A DNA stretch of 64,000 nt from Stappia indica (GCF_001696535.1 NZ_MBQE01000003.1:654988-718987); one strand, 5' to 3'; shown: positions 44,362-53,278, counted from the stretch's first letter. The notes: generated by a model from the letters alone, not told the origin. Program-made: numbers and translations.

Positions 44362-45195
44362 ATGGTCACGACCTTCCGCCCCCTTGCCGTCGCCGTTGCG
44401 GCCCTTTTCGCCATGGCCGGCCAGCCGGCGCTCGCCAGCGAGCCCGTCGGCGTCGCCAGCGCCGTCAACCAGAGCGCCCAGAGCCAGCGTGGCGGCGCGG
44501 GCATGCGCACCATCCGCATCGGCACCGACTTCGCGAACCGCGAGAAGATCGAGACCGGCGCCTCGGGCCTGGTGCAGATCCTGCTCGCCGACGGGTCCAA
44601 CTTCGTCGTCGGGCCCAATTCGAGCCTCGTGATCGACGAGTTCGTCTATTCGCCCTCCGCCGGCACGGGGCGCATCGTCGCCACCTTCGGCCGCGGCGTC
44701 GCCCGCTATGTCGGCGGTCGCATTTCCAAGCAGCGCGGCGGCGTCACCATCAACACCCGCCAGGGCACCATCGGTGTGCGCGGCGGCATGACCAACCTGG
44801 TCGACCGCGACGGGCAGACGGTCTTCTCCTTCCTTTATGGCAAGGACCTGACCTTCGTCGGCCGCAACGGCAAGAAGACCCGCGTCTACCGGCCGGGCTT
44901 CTCCATCGTCGCCAATGGCGGCCAGGGCGCCTCCCAGCGCACGCCCGGCTCGGTCGTCGCCAGCGTCAACCGGATCCTGTCGGCCAACCGTCCTTCCGGC
45001 AGCCGGCCGAGCGCCAGCCAGCTTGCCCGCTTCGCCGCGGTCAATTCCTCGCTGCCGCCCAAGTCCGAGGCACAGTATCCCGCGCCGGTGCTGAGCAGCG
45101 GGCCGCAGGGGCCGGATCCGCGCGACGTCAACCACGCCAATTCCGTCTACATCAAGTCGAACACCACCACCTATTGCGGCTACTACTGCTACTGA
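44362..45195 (+). CDS. FecR-domain exported protein
   Basis: This 277-residue protein has a Sec signal peptide (about 24 residues, ending PALAS) and a FecR-type beta domain in the first half of the mature part (GLVQILLADGSNFVVG, then GGVTINTRQGTIGVRGG). It begins EPVGVASAVNQSAQ, the same start as the larger FecR protein at 48704; the two are clear paralogues over about 120 residues. The tail is low-complexity Ser/Pro-rich and ends NTTTYCGYYCY with two Cys. No sigma factor or TonB receptor is adjacent, so classical FecIR iron signalling is unlikely. An envelope or surface role is inferred from the adjoining cluster. Confidence 0.8.
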   Translation: MVTTFRPLAVAVAALFAMAGQPALASEPVGVASAVNQSAQSQRGGAGMRTIRIGTDFANREKIETGASGLVQILLADGSNFVVGPNSSLVIDEFVYSPSAGTGRIVATFGRGVARYVGGRISKQRGGVTINTRQGTIGVRGGMTNLVDRDGQTVFSFLYGKDLTFVGRNGKKTRVYRPGFSIVANGGQGASQRTPGSVVASVNRILSANRPSGSRPSASQLARFAAVNSSLPPKSEAQYPAPVLSSGPQGPDPRDVNHANSVYIKSNTTTYCGYYCY

Positions 45196-45391
45196 AGCCC
45201 TCGACTTTGCGGGGATGAGTGCGCCCACGCTCACCGCACGGCTTCGGGAACGGTTGATCTGCCCCCGGCAAGCTGGCAGTCTCGCAATTGCGAATGCCGG
45301 GAGACGGGGCACGGTGCCTTTTCCCTTCCCGGCAGCCTGGGCAGTCGCCGCATCGACGGTGCGCGGCCTCATCGTATGGGGAGTGGACAGT

Positions 45392-47029
45392 ATGCGGGTT
45401 GCTTCTTTCCGCGCGGCCATGCTGGCCGCTGCGAGCGGCATGGTGTTGTCGGCCTCTGTTGCGGTGGCGCCGGCGCAGGCCGATTACGCCCTGACCATCC
45501 TGCACATCAACGACCTGCATTCGCGCCTCGAGCCGATCAACAAGTACGATTCCACCTGCAGCGCCGAGGACGACGCGGCCGGCAAGTGCTTCGGCGGCAT
45601 CGCCCGCGTCAAGAGCAAGATCGACGAGCGGCGCGCAGCGCTGGCCGCGTCTGGTCGCAACGTGCTGACGCTGGACGCCGGCGACCAGTTCCAGGGCTCG
45701 CTGTTCTATTCCACCTACCGGGGCGCCGCCGCGGCCGAGTTCATGAACATGATCGGCTTCGATGCGATGGCCGTCGGCAATCATGAATTCGACGACGGCC
45801 CGGCCGGCCTTGCCGGCTTCCTCGACAAGGTCGAAACCAAGGTCCTGTCCGGCAATATCGAGGTGGAGAACGAGCCGACGCTGAAGGGCAGGGTGCCCGG
45901 AACGCTGGTGCTCGAGATCGGCGGCCAGAAGGTCGGCATCGTCTCGGTGCTGGCCGAGGATACGGTCGAAACGTCCTCGCCCGGCCCCAACGTCTTCTTC
46001 CAGCGCGCCGAAACCTATCTGAAGGGCGCGGTCGAGGGGCTGCAGGCGGCCGGCGTCGACAAGATCATCGCGCTGACCCATATGGGCCTGCCGCGCGACA
46101 TGGAGATCGCAGCGCGCGTGCCGGGCATCGACGTCATCGTCGGCGGCCACTCGCACACGCTCTTGTCCAACACGTTCGAAGGGGCCGCAGGGCCCTATCC
46201 GGTCCTGGTGCAGAACCCGGTCGGCCGCCAGGTGCCGATCGTCCAGGCCTATGCCTACGGCAAGTTCCTCGGCGAGATCGAGATCGTCTTCGACGATGCC
46301 GGCAACGTCACCTCCGCGACCGGCAATCCGATCCTGCTCGACGCCTCGGTGCCGGCCGACAAGACGGCGAGCGCCCGTCTTGCCGAGCTTGCCGCGCCGC
46401 TGGAGGAACTGCGCGCCAAGGTGATCGGCAGCACGAGCGAGACCATCGACGGCTCGCGCGACACCTGCCGGGCCGGCGAGTGCACCATGGGCACCCTCAT
46501 CGCCGATGCCATGCTGGAGCGCACGCGCGGCCAGGGCGTGCAGATCGCCATCCAGAACGGCGGCGGCATCCGCGCTTCCATCGATGCCGGCGAGGTGACC
46601 ATGGGCGAGGTGTTGACGGTGCTGCCGTTCCAGAACACGCTCGCCACCTTCCAGCTCAAGGGCCGCGACCTGGTCGCGGCGCTGGAAAACGGCGTCTCGC
46701 AGGTGGAGGAAGGCGCCGGCCGCTTCCCGCAGGTTGCCGGCATCCGCTTCACCTGGACCCGCGCGCGCAAGCCGGGCGACGGCCGCATCATCCAGGTCGA
46801 GGTCGAAGGCGAAAACGGCTGGGAACCGCTCGACATGGACAAGACCTATGTGGTCGCCACCAACAACTACATGCGCGGCGGCGGCGACGGCTACAAGATC
46901 TTCTCCGAGGCCGGGACCAATGCCTATGATTACGGGCCGGGACTGGAAACGGTGCTTGCCGATTACATCGCGGCGCGCCCCGACGGCTACAAGCCCTATA
47001 CCGACGGCCGCGTGCGAGAGGTCAAGTAA
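45392..47029 (+). CDS. Bifunctional metallophosphatase / 5'-nucleotidase, secreted
   Basis: This 545-residue periplasmic enzyme of the 5'-nucleotidase/UDP-sugar hydrolase family has a signal peptide of about 29 residues (ending VAPAQA), then the di-metal motifs HINDLHSRLEP, DAGDQFQGS, GNHEFDDG and GGHSHT. The C-terminal substrate domain has NGGGIR and NNYMRGGGDGY. It would hydrolyse extracellular nucleotides to nucleosides and phosphate. The chosen ATG follows GGGGAGTGGACAG. It sits between two envelope genes; co-regulation is possible but there are about 200-base gaps on both sides. Confidence 0.92.
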   Translation: MRVASFRAAMLAAASGMVLSASVAVAPAQADYALTILHINDLHSRLEPINKYDSTCSAEDDAAGKCFGGIARVKSKIDERRAALAASGRNVLTLDAGDQFQGSLFYSTYRGAAAAEFMNMIGFDAMAVGNHEFDDGPAGLAGFLDKVETKVLSGNIEVENEPTLKGRVPGTLVLEIGGQKVGIVSVLAEDTVETSSPGPNVFFQRAETYLKGAVEGLQAAGVDKIIALTHMGLPRDMEIAARVPGIDVIVGGHSHTLLSNTFEGAAGPYPVLVQNPVGRQVPIVQAYAYGKFLGEIEIVFDDAGNVTSATGNPILLDASVPADKTASARLAELAAPLEELRAKVIGSTSETIDGSRDTCRAGECTMGTLIADAMLERTRGQGVQIAIQNGGGIRASIDAGEVTMGEVLTVLPFQNTLATFQLKGRDLVAALENGVSQVEEGAGRFPQVAGIRFTWTRARKPGDGRIIQVEVEGENGWEPLDMDKTYVVATNNYMRGGGDGYKIFSEAGTNAYDYGPGLETVLADYIAARPDGYKPYTDGRVREVK

Positions 47030-47094
47030 GACGACCTTCGCGCCAGCCTTCGACCCGGCGCGCCCTGCCTCGCCGATGGCTGTCCGGCACCGCA

Positions 47095-47129
47095 CGCCCT
47101 CAAGGACGCCTTTGCGGTCCTCGAGGGCG
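47095..47129 (+). terminator. Hairpin after the 5'-nucleotidase gene
   Basis: A 13-bp stem with a single mismatch (CGCCCTCAAGGAC at 47095-47107, GTCCTCGAGGGCG at 47117-47129) and a 9-base loop, 65 bases after the stop. It lacks a T-run, so it may be a weak or factor-assisted terminator or an mRNA-end stabiliser. Confidence 0.55.
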
Positions 47130-47252
47130 CATGTGCCCGGAATGCAACATGACCCTCATTATTTGACAGGGCCTATCCTTTGGGCGGGACTCTCGCCGGG
47201 CACGTAACGTAATCTCCCCACCGTTCAATACATGTTTTTCCGGAGGGGGCTC

Positions 47253-48656
47253 GTGGACGTGGCGGTTGTTGCCCGGCGTGGGGTACTGCGTATTGCTGGT
47301 GTTGCTGCAGCCGGTCTGATCGCTGTCGCCGGTTCGGCGCAGGCGCAGGACGTCGTCGCCCAGGCGCAAGATCAGCCTATGGTCTCCGGGGCTCCCATGA
47401 CGCAGGAGCAGCTGCGCGCCCGCCAGACCGAGCTTCTGGCCGCGATGATGCGCGACCCGGCCAATCTCGACATCGCCTTCGAATACGCGACCCTTTCGGC
47501 TCGCATGGGCGACTACGAGGCGGCCATCGGCACCTTCGAGCGCATGCTGATCTACGCGCCGGGCCTGCCGCGCATCCAGCTGGAGCTCGGCGTCCTCTAC
47601 TTCCGCCTCGGCTCCTTCGATGCCGCGCGCTCCTATTTCGAGCAGGCCCTCCAGACGCCGAACGTGCCGCCGGAAGTCGCCGAGCGCGTGCAGACCTTCC
47701 TGACCGCCATCGACAATGCCGAGGACCCGACCAAGTTCTCGGCGACGGTGATGACGGGCCTGCGCTGGCAGTCCAATGCCAATGCCGGCCCCGGCGGCCG
47801 GCAGGTCACGCTGAACGGCGTCACCTTCCTGCTCGACGATACGGCCATCGGCCGCGCCGACTGGAACGCCTTCGTCGCCGGCAACGTGCATGCGGCCTAT
47901 GACCTGGGCACCCAGGGCGACCTGCTGGAGGCGGACCTGCTCTTCTACGGCGGGCGTTATTTCGACAGCACGCGGCTCAACACCGAGCTTGCGGAGCTGA
48001 CCTTCGGCCCCTCGTTCAACATGGCCCGCTTCGACATCGACAATGCCCGGCTCGGCCTCTACGGCATCCTGACCGGCGTGCGGCTCGACAATTCCAACTA
48101 TTCGGGCGCGACCGGCTTCGGCGCCCGGTTCGGCATCCAGCCGAGCCCGCTGTCCAGCGTCAACGCCAAGGTCGAGTACCGCTATCGCTGGTATCGCGAC
48201 AGCCGCACCTATCCGACCGTCAGCGACCGCAACGGCTACCAGATCCTGGCGCAGCTCACCAACAGCTACCAGTTCTCCTCCGCCTGGGCGGGCCGCGTGA
48301 CCCTGCTCGGCGATTACGAGCACGCCTCCGTGCGCTACGAGCAGAGCTGGGAGGCGGGTCTGTCCGCCGGTCTCACCTATCGCTTCGCCTCGCCGGTCGA
48401 GATGCTGCGCACCGTCTGGTCGGTGGACGCGGATGTCGGCTACATCCGCCGCGAGTTCGATGCGCCGGATCCGGCGATCAGCGCGACCGAGAGCCAGACC
48501 GACAACGAGCTGTGGGTGCGCGGCGCGCTCAACGTGCCGTTCCGCCAGGACATCGCCATGTCGCTGGCGGCGGAGTTCCGCCGCATGCAATCGAACTATC
48601 AGACGCGCGACTATTCCAACACGTCGCTGACGCTGAGCCTTATCAAGACGTTCTGA
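47253..48656 (+). CDS. TPR plus outer-membrane beta-barrel protein (Slam/DUF560, type XI secretion-like)
   Basis: This 467-residue protein has a signal peptide ending AGSAQA near residue 31, then TPR-like helices (about 70-160: ANLDIAFEYATLSARMGDYEAA and LPRIQLELGVLYFRLGSFDAA). A C-terminal beta-barrel of about 300 residues with alternating aromatic strands ends in Phe (LSLIKTF), the outer-membrane-protein signature. This layout is that of Slam (surface lipoprotein assembly modulator, DUF560), which exports TbpB-like proteins. The GTG start is chosen because CGGAGGGGG lies five bases upstream; an ATG 21 bases earlier would precede that site. The next gene, 47 bases on, ends in a TbpB-like barrel and is the probable client. 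Layout is visible; secretion function is inferred. Confidence 0.8.
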   Translation: MDVAVVARRGVLRIAGVAAAGLIAVAGSAQAQDVVAQAQDQPMVSGAPMTQEQLRARQTELLAAMMRDPANLDIAFEYATLSARMGDYEAAIGTFERMLIYAPGLPRIQLELGVLYFRLGSFDAARSYFEQALQTPNVPPEVAERVQTFLTAIDNAEDPTKFSATVMTGLRWQSNANAGPGGRQVTLNGVTFLLDDTAIGRADWNAFVAGNVHAAYDLGTQGDLLEADLLFYGGRYFDSTRLNTELAELTFGPSFNMARFDIDNARLGLYGILTGVRLDNSNYSGATGFGARFGIQPSPLSSVNAKVEYRYRWYRDSRTYPTVSDRNGYQILAQLTNSYQFSSAWAGRVTLLGDYEHASVRYEQSWEAGLSAGLTYRFASPVEMLRTVWSVDADVGYIRREFDAPDPAISATESQTDNELWVRGALNVPFRQDIAMSLAAEFRRMQSNYQTRDYSNTSLTLSLIKTF

Positions 48657-48703
48657 CATCGCCTGACACACGGCATGAGACGCGCCGTTCATAGGGGGCT
48701 GAT

Positions 48704-51529
48704 ATGCGCAGGCAATATGTGATGGCGGCTCTGGGGGCTGCCCTTGTCGCGGTGCCCGGGTCCGCCATGGCCCGCAACGACGTGGGCGTCGCCGCCGCCG
48801 TCAACCAGGACGCCCTGCGCACGCCGCCGGGCGCCGGCACCCGCACCGTCGTTCTCGGCGACAACCTGATCTACCGCGAGCGGATCGAGACGGCCGGCGA
48901 GGGGCTGGTACAGATCCTGCTGGTCGACGGGTCCACCTTCACCGTCGGCGCCAATTCCGACCTCGTCATCGACGAGTTCGTCTACGATCCCAATGCCGGC
49001 ACCGGCAAGCTGGTCGCGACATTCGGCAAGGGCGTCGCACGCTTCGTCGGCGGCCGGCTCAGCAAGAATGCCGGCGGCGTCACGGTCAAGACGCCGGTCG
49101 GCACCATCGGCATTCGCGGCGGCATCGCCAATCTCAACCTTCTGGGCGGCGGCGCGCGCTTCTCGCTGCTCTTCGGCGACGAGCTCAGCTTCACCGGCCT
49201 CAACGGCGAGACCCGGCGCATTTACGAGCGCGGCTACACGCTTGCCATCGCCTCGGCGCAGGCCGGCAACTACCGGCCGGAGATCCGCCGCACCAACCAG
49301 TCGGACATCGCCGGCGTGCAGCAGGGGCTCGGCGGTCGCCCGGGCCAGACCGGCGGCATCTCCAGCCCGCCGACCGACACCCAGGTCCGCACGTCCGGGA
49401 TCGGCCCGGCCAATTCCGGCCAGCCGATCGTCACCGTCATGCCGCGCCCGCGCCCGGAGGTCGTTCAGTCGACCCGCATCACCGAGGGCGGCCAGGTCGT
49501 CAACGAGATCAACCACGGTGCCACCGGCGACATCATCCGCGACGTGGTCGTCACCGATCCGCCGCCGCCGGTCGAAGGCGGCGAGGTGGAAATGCGTGTG
49601 CTCACCGCCGCCTCGTCCTATGCTCCGGCCTTCGAGACCTTCACCGTCACCGATCCCGGCCGCCAGGGCCTCATCGGCGGCACCCCAGGCAGCGACACCA
49701 CCGCCACCTTCACGGTGACCGGCGGCGGCACCCAGCTCACCGGCACGATCGGCGGCGAGACCATCACCATTCCGCTGCCGACGGGCGGCGAGGCGGCGTT
49801 CCGCGTCGTCACCTCGGGTGGGCGCACCGTGGCCGGCACGGTGCATCGCAACGGCAACCATTTCCTCGCCTTCACCTATTTCGAGGAGATTTCCGCGCCG
49901 CTGCTCATCCCCTCGGAGGGGCCCGGCGAGATCCCCGTGCCGCTGGCGGTCAACCGGCCGGTCTTCGGCTTGTGGGGCGTGCCCACCGATCCGAACGCGG
50001 TGCGCGTCACCGGCGCCAACCAGATCCGCCGCTATCACCTGTCGGCAGACCCGATCCAGGTCGCCCGGTCGGGCGTCGCCCATGACCTGTATTTCCTCAA
50101 TCCGCTGGCCGGCGAGATGCTCGGCTCGTATTTCCTGCAGAACGTGCGCACCAGCGACTTCCTGGTGGTGACCGGCAACAACACCCTCGCCGACGAGGAT
50201 CCGCGCTTCCTGGTCTCCTCCATGCTGATCCAGGGGCAGGGCGCCTTCCAGTCCTCGGCGATTTCCGTTTCGACAGGCCGGATCTACGAGGACGAAGTCG
50301 ACGGCCTGGTCATCGGCGGGCCCCGGCGCGGCGGCTTCCGCGCCTCCGGCTACGACCCCTCCGTGCTCTATGCCGGGCCCGTCTCCTCCGTCGGCGGGGG
50401 CGATGGCGGCCATGTCTTCGGCCCGAACGGCGAAAACTTCGTCCTCGGCTTCGGCGTCGGCGATCTCGACACCGGCAACGACAGTTCGCCGCGCCTGCCG
50501 CTCCCCTACGGGTCCATCACCGACACCGTCTCCGGCTACACGCATGTGGGCCAGCTCGCCTCGACCTCGCCGGTCGGCGAGTTCACCCGCACCACACGGC
50601 TGCTCAACGGTTTTGCGTCCGGCATGGTCGAGGTCGGGACCAACAACGGCGTTGCCGTGCCGTTTTGGTCGCTGACGCCCGAGATGCTGACCATCGGCTT
50701 CGACGCGGTCAACAATTCGGTCGGTGCCAGCATGACCGTTCTGGACGCGCTGGAGGGGGACGACCACATCGCCGCGCTGGTGCTCGGCTTCGGCGACAGC
50801 CTGTTCACCACCGGTCCCAACGGCCAGTCGGCCCTGATCGACGACGACCGCTATGCGCTGACCTACAATTTCGGCGAGACCTTCGCGATCACCGAAGAGG
50901 GGTCGGTCATCGCCCCGGACAGCAATCCGCGCAGTTACATGGTGCCCTCCACGCTGGTGGCCGGGGCGGACAACGCGCTGTTCACCGATGTCGCCCGCTG
51001 CACCTGCGCCTTCATGGAGTGGGGGTACTGGGGCACGCGCTTCCGCGGCGAGGACGTGTCCGAAACGGCGCCGTTCGATCCGCGCCGGCGCGACTTCGTG
51101 CATCTGGGCACCTGGGCGGCCGGCGATGTCTCGACCTATGGCGAACTGCCGACGGTGGGCACCGCCTCCTATGCCGGCCATGCGGTCGGCAACGTGGCGC
51201 GCACGACCACCGACGGTCCGGTGCAGTATCTCGCCGCCGGCAATTTCAACATGACCTACGACTTCGGGTCGCGCAGCGGCAGTGCCAGCATCACCAATTT
51301 CGACGGCTACAATTTCGGCGGATCGGTGGCCGCGCCGACCGGCAGCCTCGAGGGGTTGAACCTCTTTGCCGGCGGGCTCGGCAATCCCGAGGAGACCTTG
51401 TCCGGCGTCCTGACCGGCTCCTTCGTGCGTGGCCCGGCCGGCCCGGCACAGGGCGTCGTCGGCAGCTTCGGCGTCTCGGACCCGTCGGGTTCCTACACCG
51501 CCACCGGCGTCGTCGTCGGCCAGCAGTAG
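48704..51529 (+). CDS. Large exported FecR-domain protein with C-terminal TbpB-like beta-barrel (putative Slam client)
   Basis: This 941-residue protein has a signal peptide ending after SAMA near residue 23; the mature start NDVGVAAAVNQ and FecR-type domain (about 25-185) match the paralogue at 44362. Next come a Pro/Gly-rich linker (about 190-290), a long beta-rich middle and, near residue 766, a CTCAFMEWGYWG motif (C-x-C, W-G-x-W). The last 120 residues (from SYAGHAVGNV) show the TbpB/hemophilin small-barrel pattern: GNFNMTYDFGSRSG, TGSFVRGPAG and GSFGVSDPSGSYTATGVVV. There is no lipobox, so it is likely released or held by other means. It follows the TPR-barrel gene by 47 bases and may be its cargo; ligand unknown. 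Confidence 0.82.
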   Translation: MRRQYVMAALGAALVAVPGSAMARNDVGVAAAVNQDALRTPPGAGTRTVVLGDNLIYRERIETAGEGLVQILLVDGSTFTVGANSDLVIDEFVYDPNAGTGKLVATFGKGVARFVGGRLSKNAGGVTVKTPVGTIGIRGGIANLNLLGGGARFSLLFGDELSFTGLNGETRRIYERGYTLAIASAQAGNYRPEIRRTNQSDIAGVQQGLGGRPGQTGGISSPPTDTQVRTSGIGPANSGQPIVTVMPRPRPEVVQSTRITEGGQVVNEINHGATGDIIRDVVVTDPPPPVEGGEVEMRVLTAASSYAPAFETFTVTDPGRQGLIGGTPGSDTTATFTVTGGGTQLTGTIGGETITIPLPTGGEAAFRVVTSGGRTVAGTVHRNGNHFLAFTYFEEISAPLLIPSEGPGEIPVPLAVNRPVFGLWGVPTDPNAVRVTGANQIRRYHLSADPIQVARSGVAHDLYFLNPLAGEMLGSYFLQNVRTSDFLVVTGNNTLADEDPRFLVSSMLIQGQGAFQSSAISVSTGRIYEDEVDGLVIGGPRRGGFRASGYDPSVLYAGPVSSVGGGDGGHVFGPNGENFVLGFGVGDLDTGNDSSPRLPLPYGSITDTVSGYTHVGQLASTSPVGEFTRTTRLLNGFASGMVEVGTNNGVAVPFWSLTPEMLTIGFDAVNNSVGASMTVLDALEGDDHIAALVLGFGDSLFTTGPNGQSALIDDDRYALTYNFGETFAITEEGSVIAPDSNPRSYMVPSTLVAGADNALFTDVARCTCAFMEWGYWGTRFRGEDVSETAPFDPRRRDFVHLGTWAAGDVSTYGELPTVGTASYAGHAVGNVARTTTDGPVQYLAAGNFNMTYDFGSRSGSASITNFDGYNFGGSVAAPTGSLEGLNLFAGGLGNPEETLSGVLTGSFVRGPAGPAQGVVGSFGVSDPSGSYTATGVVVGQQ

Positions 51530-51711
51530 GCGAGTTTCCTCAAGGGGTTGCCGGGCGAAGGCCTGGCGCCCGCACCCTCGCGCAAGGGCGTGCGTCCTGT
51601 ACCGCTCGCGCTTGTGCAAAACTTTGGCGAGGGAACTGGACAGGCTCTGTTCCAGCCTCTATAAGACCGGCACTTCGATGCGACGCGGACCTGCCGCGAC
51701 ACGCTTCGCGG

Positions 51712-51787
51712 GCCCAGGTAGCTCAGTTGGTAGAGCAGCGGATTGAAAATCCGCGTGTCGCTGGTTCGATTCCGGCCCTGGGCACCA
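51712..51787 (+). tRNA. tRNA-Phe (GAA)
   Basis: A 76-base tRNA with encoded CCA. The acceptor GCCCAGG pairs with CCTGGGC; the D-arm is GTAGCTCAGTTGGTAGAGCA; the anticodon loop has GAA at 51745-51747; the T-arm has TTCGATTCC. It is the integration target of the adjacent element: its 3' part from the anticodon stem to just past CCA is repeated at 63910-63958, and the copy here is complete, so the gene stays functional. Confidence 0.97.
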
Positions 51788-51788
51788 C
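51740..51788. repeat. attL core: 49-bp direct repeat within tRNA-Phe
   Basis: The 49 bases from the anticodon stem through CCA plus one base are identical to 63910-63958. Flanking bases differ on both sides at the two copies, which defines the repeat ends. This is the usual crossover region of tRNA-targeting tyrosine integrases. Confidence 0.95.
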
Positions 51789-51857
51789 CCATCCCCTTGA
51801 AATCGCTAGCTCTTTCGTCCGGTGGCATATCGGTTGCCTCTCGGTTTGACGGATTTT

Positions 51858-52928
51858 TCAATCCGGTTTGACAGTTTGTGTTCGCCGGGCGTTCACGGCG
51901 GTCTCGAATACGGCACTCACATCGCCCATCTTCCGGCGAAGGTCGGCCGTCTTGCTGTAGTGCCGGGCCATGTCTTCCGTCTTCTGCCCCAGGGCATCGG
52001 CAATGGTCCGGTCATCGCACCCGGCTTCGCGAAGGATGGTCGCCACGGTGTGGCGAAGGCCGTAGAGCGTCAGGCCGGGTTGCACCTTGCCGCCCGCCTC
52101 CAGCTCCCGCCGCAATGTGTTCCAGGAGGCGCGGAAGCCTGAGACGGTCCACGGGCGGCCTCTTGAGTTGGCGCAAAGCGTCATGGCGTCGTGCGCCGGA
52201 GCTGCGTCCAGGATCTCCTGCAATGGGCGAATGACGGGCCAGTAAACCGGCGCGCCGGTCTTTGACCGTTCCGTTGCAATCGCACCATCCTTGAAGAAGG
52301 TGCGGGGCAAGGTGAGGGCATCTTGCGGCCCCAGGCCGGTGAACATCATCAGCCCGATAGCCGGCAGCATGTGCGCAGGGGCACTCGCCAGCACCGCATG
52401 CCGTTCGGCATCGCTCCACGGGCGGTTCGCCATGGGCGCGCCGCGCTTGCGCCTGACGCCCCGCACGCCAAGCGCCGGGTTCTCCTTCATGAAACCGCGT
52501 TCCTTGCCCCAGGAGAACAGCAGGGACAGCACCTGTTTCACATAGGTGCCGAACCGTGCACCGCGTTTTGCTTCCGCCCGGTCGCGGATATTGACTACGA
52601 ATGGCGACTTGAACCTCTCCAGGCCGGTATCGCGGATCGGGTAGAGATAATCGAACACCCGCTGATAGTCGGCACGGGTGCGCGGGGCCTTCTCGAGGAA
52701 ATCGGGGCTCGCGCGGTACTTCTCTATCAGCTTGCCGAGCGTGCCGGGCTTGGGATCGCCGGTGACCGTCACGGCATCGGTGATGCGCTGGCATTCGGCG
52801 AAGAAGGCCGCCGTGCCGAGCGGGGCCTTGTTCAGGTCCACCGCCTGCCGGGTCTTGCGGTGGTAGCACCGCCACTTGCCGAAGCGATCCTTGAATATCT
52901 GGAAGCCGCGCACGCGCACCACGCTCAT
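51858..52928 (-). CDS. int: Tyrosine-type site-specific integrase
   Basis: This 356-residue recombinase has an N-terminal arm/SAM-like core-binding part (TLGKLIEKYRASPDF to about residue 150) and a C-terminal catalytic domain. The Tyr nucleophile is in MARHYSKTADL, the box II Arg in LYGLRHTVAT and a beta-hairpin Lys in ERSKTGAPV. The box I position where most members have an Arg reads FTGLGPQDALTL, and the H of H-x-x-R is Tyr, so the active site is atypical. It reads toward the tRNA-Phe gene 70 bases away, the normal arrangement for integrating and excising the element. Confidence 0.9.
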   Translation of the reverse strand: MSVVRVRGFQIFKDRFGKWRCYHRKTRQAVDLNKAPLGTAAFFAECQRITDAVTVTGDPKPGTLGKLIEKYRASPDFLEKAPRTRADYQRVFDYLYPIRDTGLERFKSPFVVNIRDRAEAKRGARFGTYVKQVLSLLFSWGKERGFMKENPALGVRGVRRKRGAPMANRPWSDAERHAVLASAPAHMLPAIGLMMFTGLGPQDALTLPRTFFKDGAIATERSKTGAPVYWPVIRPLQEILDAAPAHDAMTLCANSRGRPWTVSGFRASWNTLRRELEAGGKVQPGLTLYGLRHTVATILREAGCDDRTIADALGQKTEDMARHYSKTADLRRKMGDVSAVFETAVNARRTQTVKPD

Positions 52929-52931
52929 GGG

Positions 52932-53168
52932 TCAGTCCAGCTTGTCGAGAATTGCGTCGTCGCTTTCGGCCGTGCCTGCCTTGAGCTGGTCAAGCCAGGC
53001 ATCCAGGTCGTGCGTGTCCCAGAGGCGCGAGCCGTTCGGCATCGCCACCGGCGTGACGGGGCAAAGTCCCTCGAATGCGCTGGACGCGATCCCGCAATAG
53101 CTCGCGGCCGCTGCCTTCTTGAGCATCCGGAACGGTGGAATTTTGACCTCGATAAGAGCCCTGTTCAT
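52932..53168 (-). CDS. Small HTH protein, excisionase/AlpA-like
   Basis: This 78-residue protein is just upstream of the integrase on the same strand (3-base gap). The segment LKKAAAASYCGIASSAFEGLCP followed by MPNGSRLWDTHDLDAWLDQL is the pattern of AlpA/excisionase-type winged HTH proteins (helix, recognition helix, then a W-D-x-x-D-L-D-x-W wing). GAGCTGGAGACC precedes the ATG. It probably directs excision or regulates the element; sequence alone cannot separate the two. Confidence 0.78.
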   Translation of the reverse strand: MNRALIEVKIPPFRMLKKAAAASYCGIASSAFEGLCPVTPVAMPNGSRLWDTHDLDAWLDQLKAGTAESDDAILDKLD

Positions 53169-53201
53169 GGTCTCCAGCTCCGTTGATGTGAAAGGCGGTC
53201 T

Positions 53202-53241
53202 GCCCCTGCCTGAAGGAAGCCCAGCGGCGGCAGGCAGGGGC
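53202..53241 (-). terminator. Inverted repeat after the head operon
   Basis: A perfect 11-bp inverted repeat (GCCCCTGCCTG at 53202-53212, CAGGCAGGGGC at 53231-53241) with an 18-base loop lies between the last head gene and the HTH/integrase pair. It may end or attenuate minus-strand head-gene transcription; no T-run follows. Confidence 0.5.
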
Positions 53242-53278
53242 TTGAGGCGGGACCGCGCCGCCCATCCCACACCCGCCG

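Noticed and set aside
44362..51529. Classical FecI/FecR iron-signalling locus
   Set aside because: No ECF sigma factor or TonB-dependent receptor is adjacent, and the FecR-like proteins are exported without a membrane anchor.
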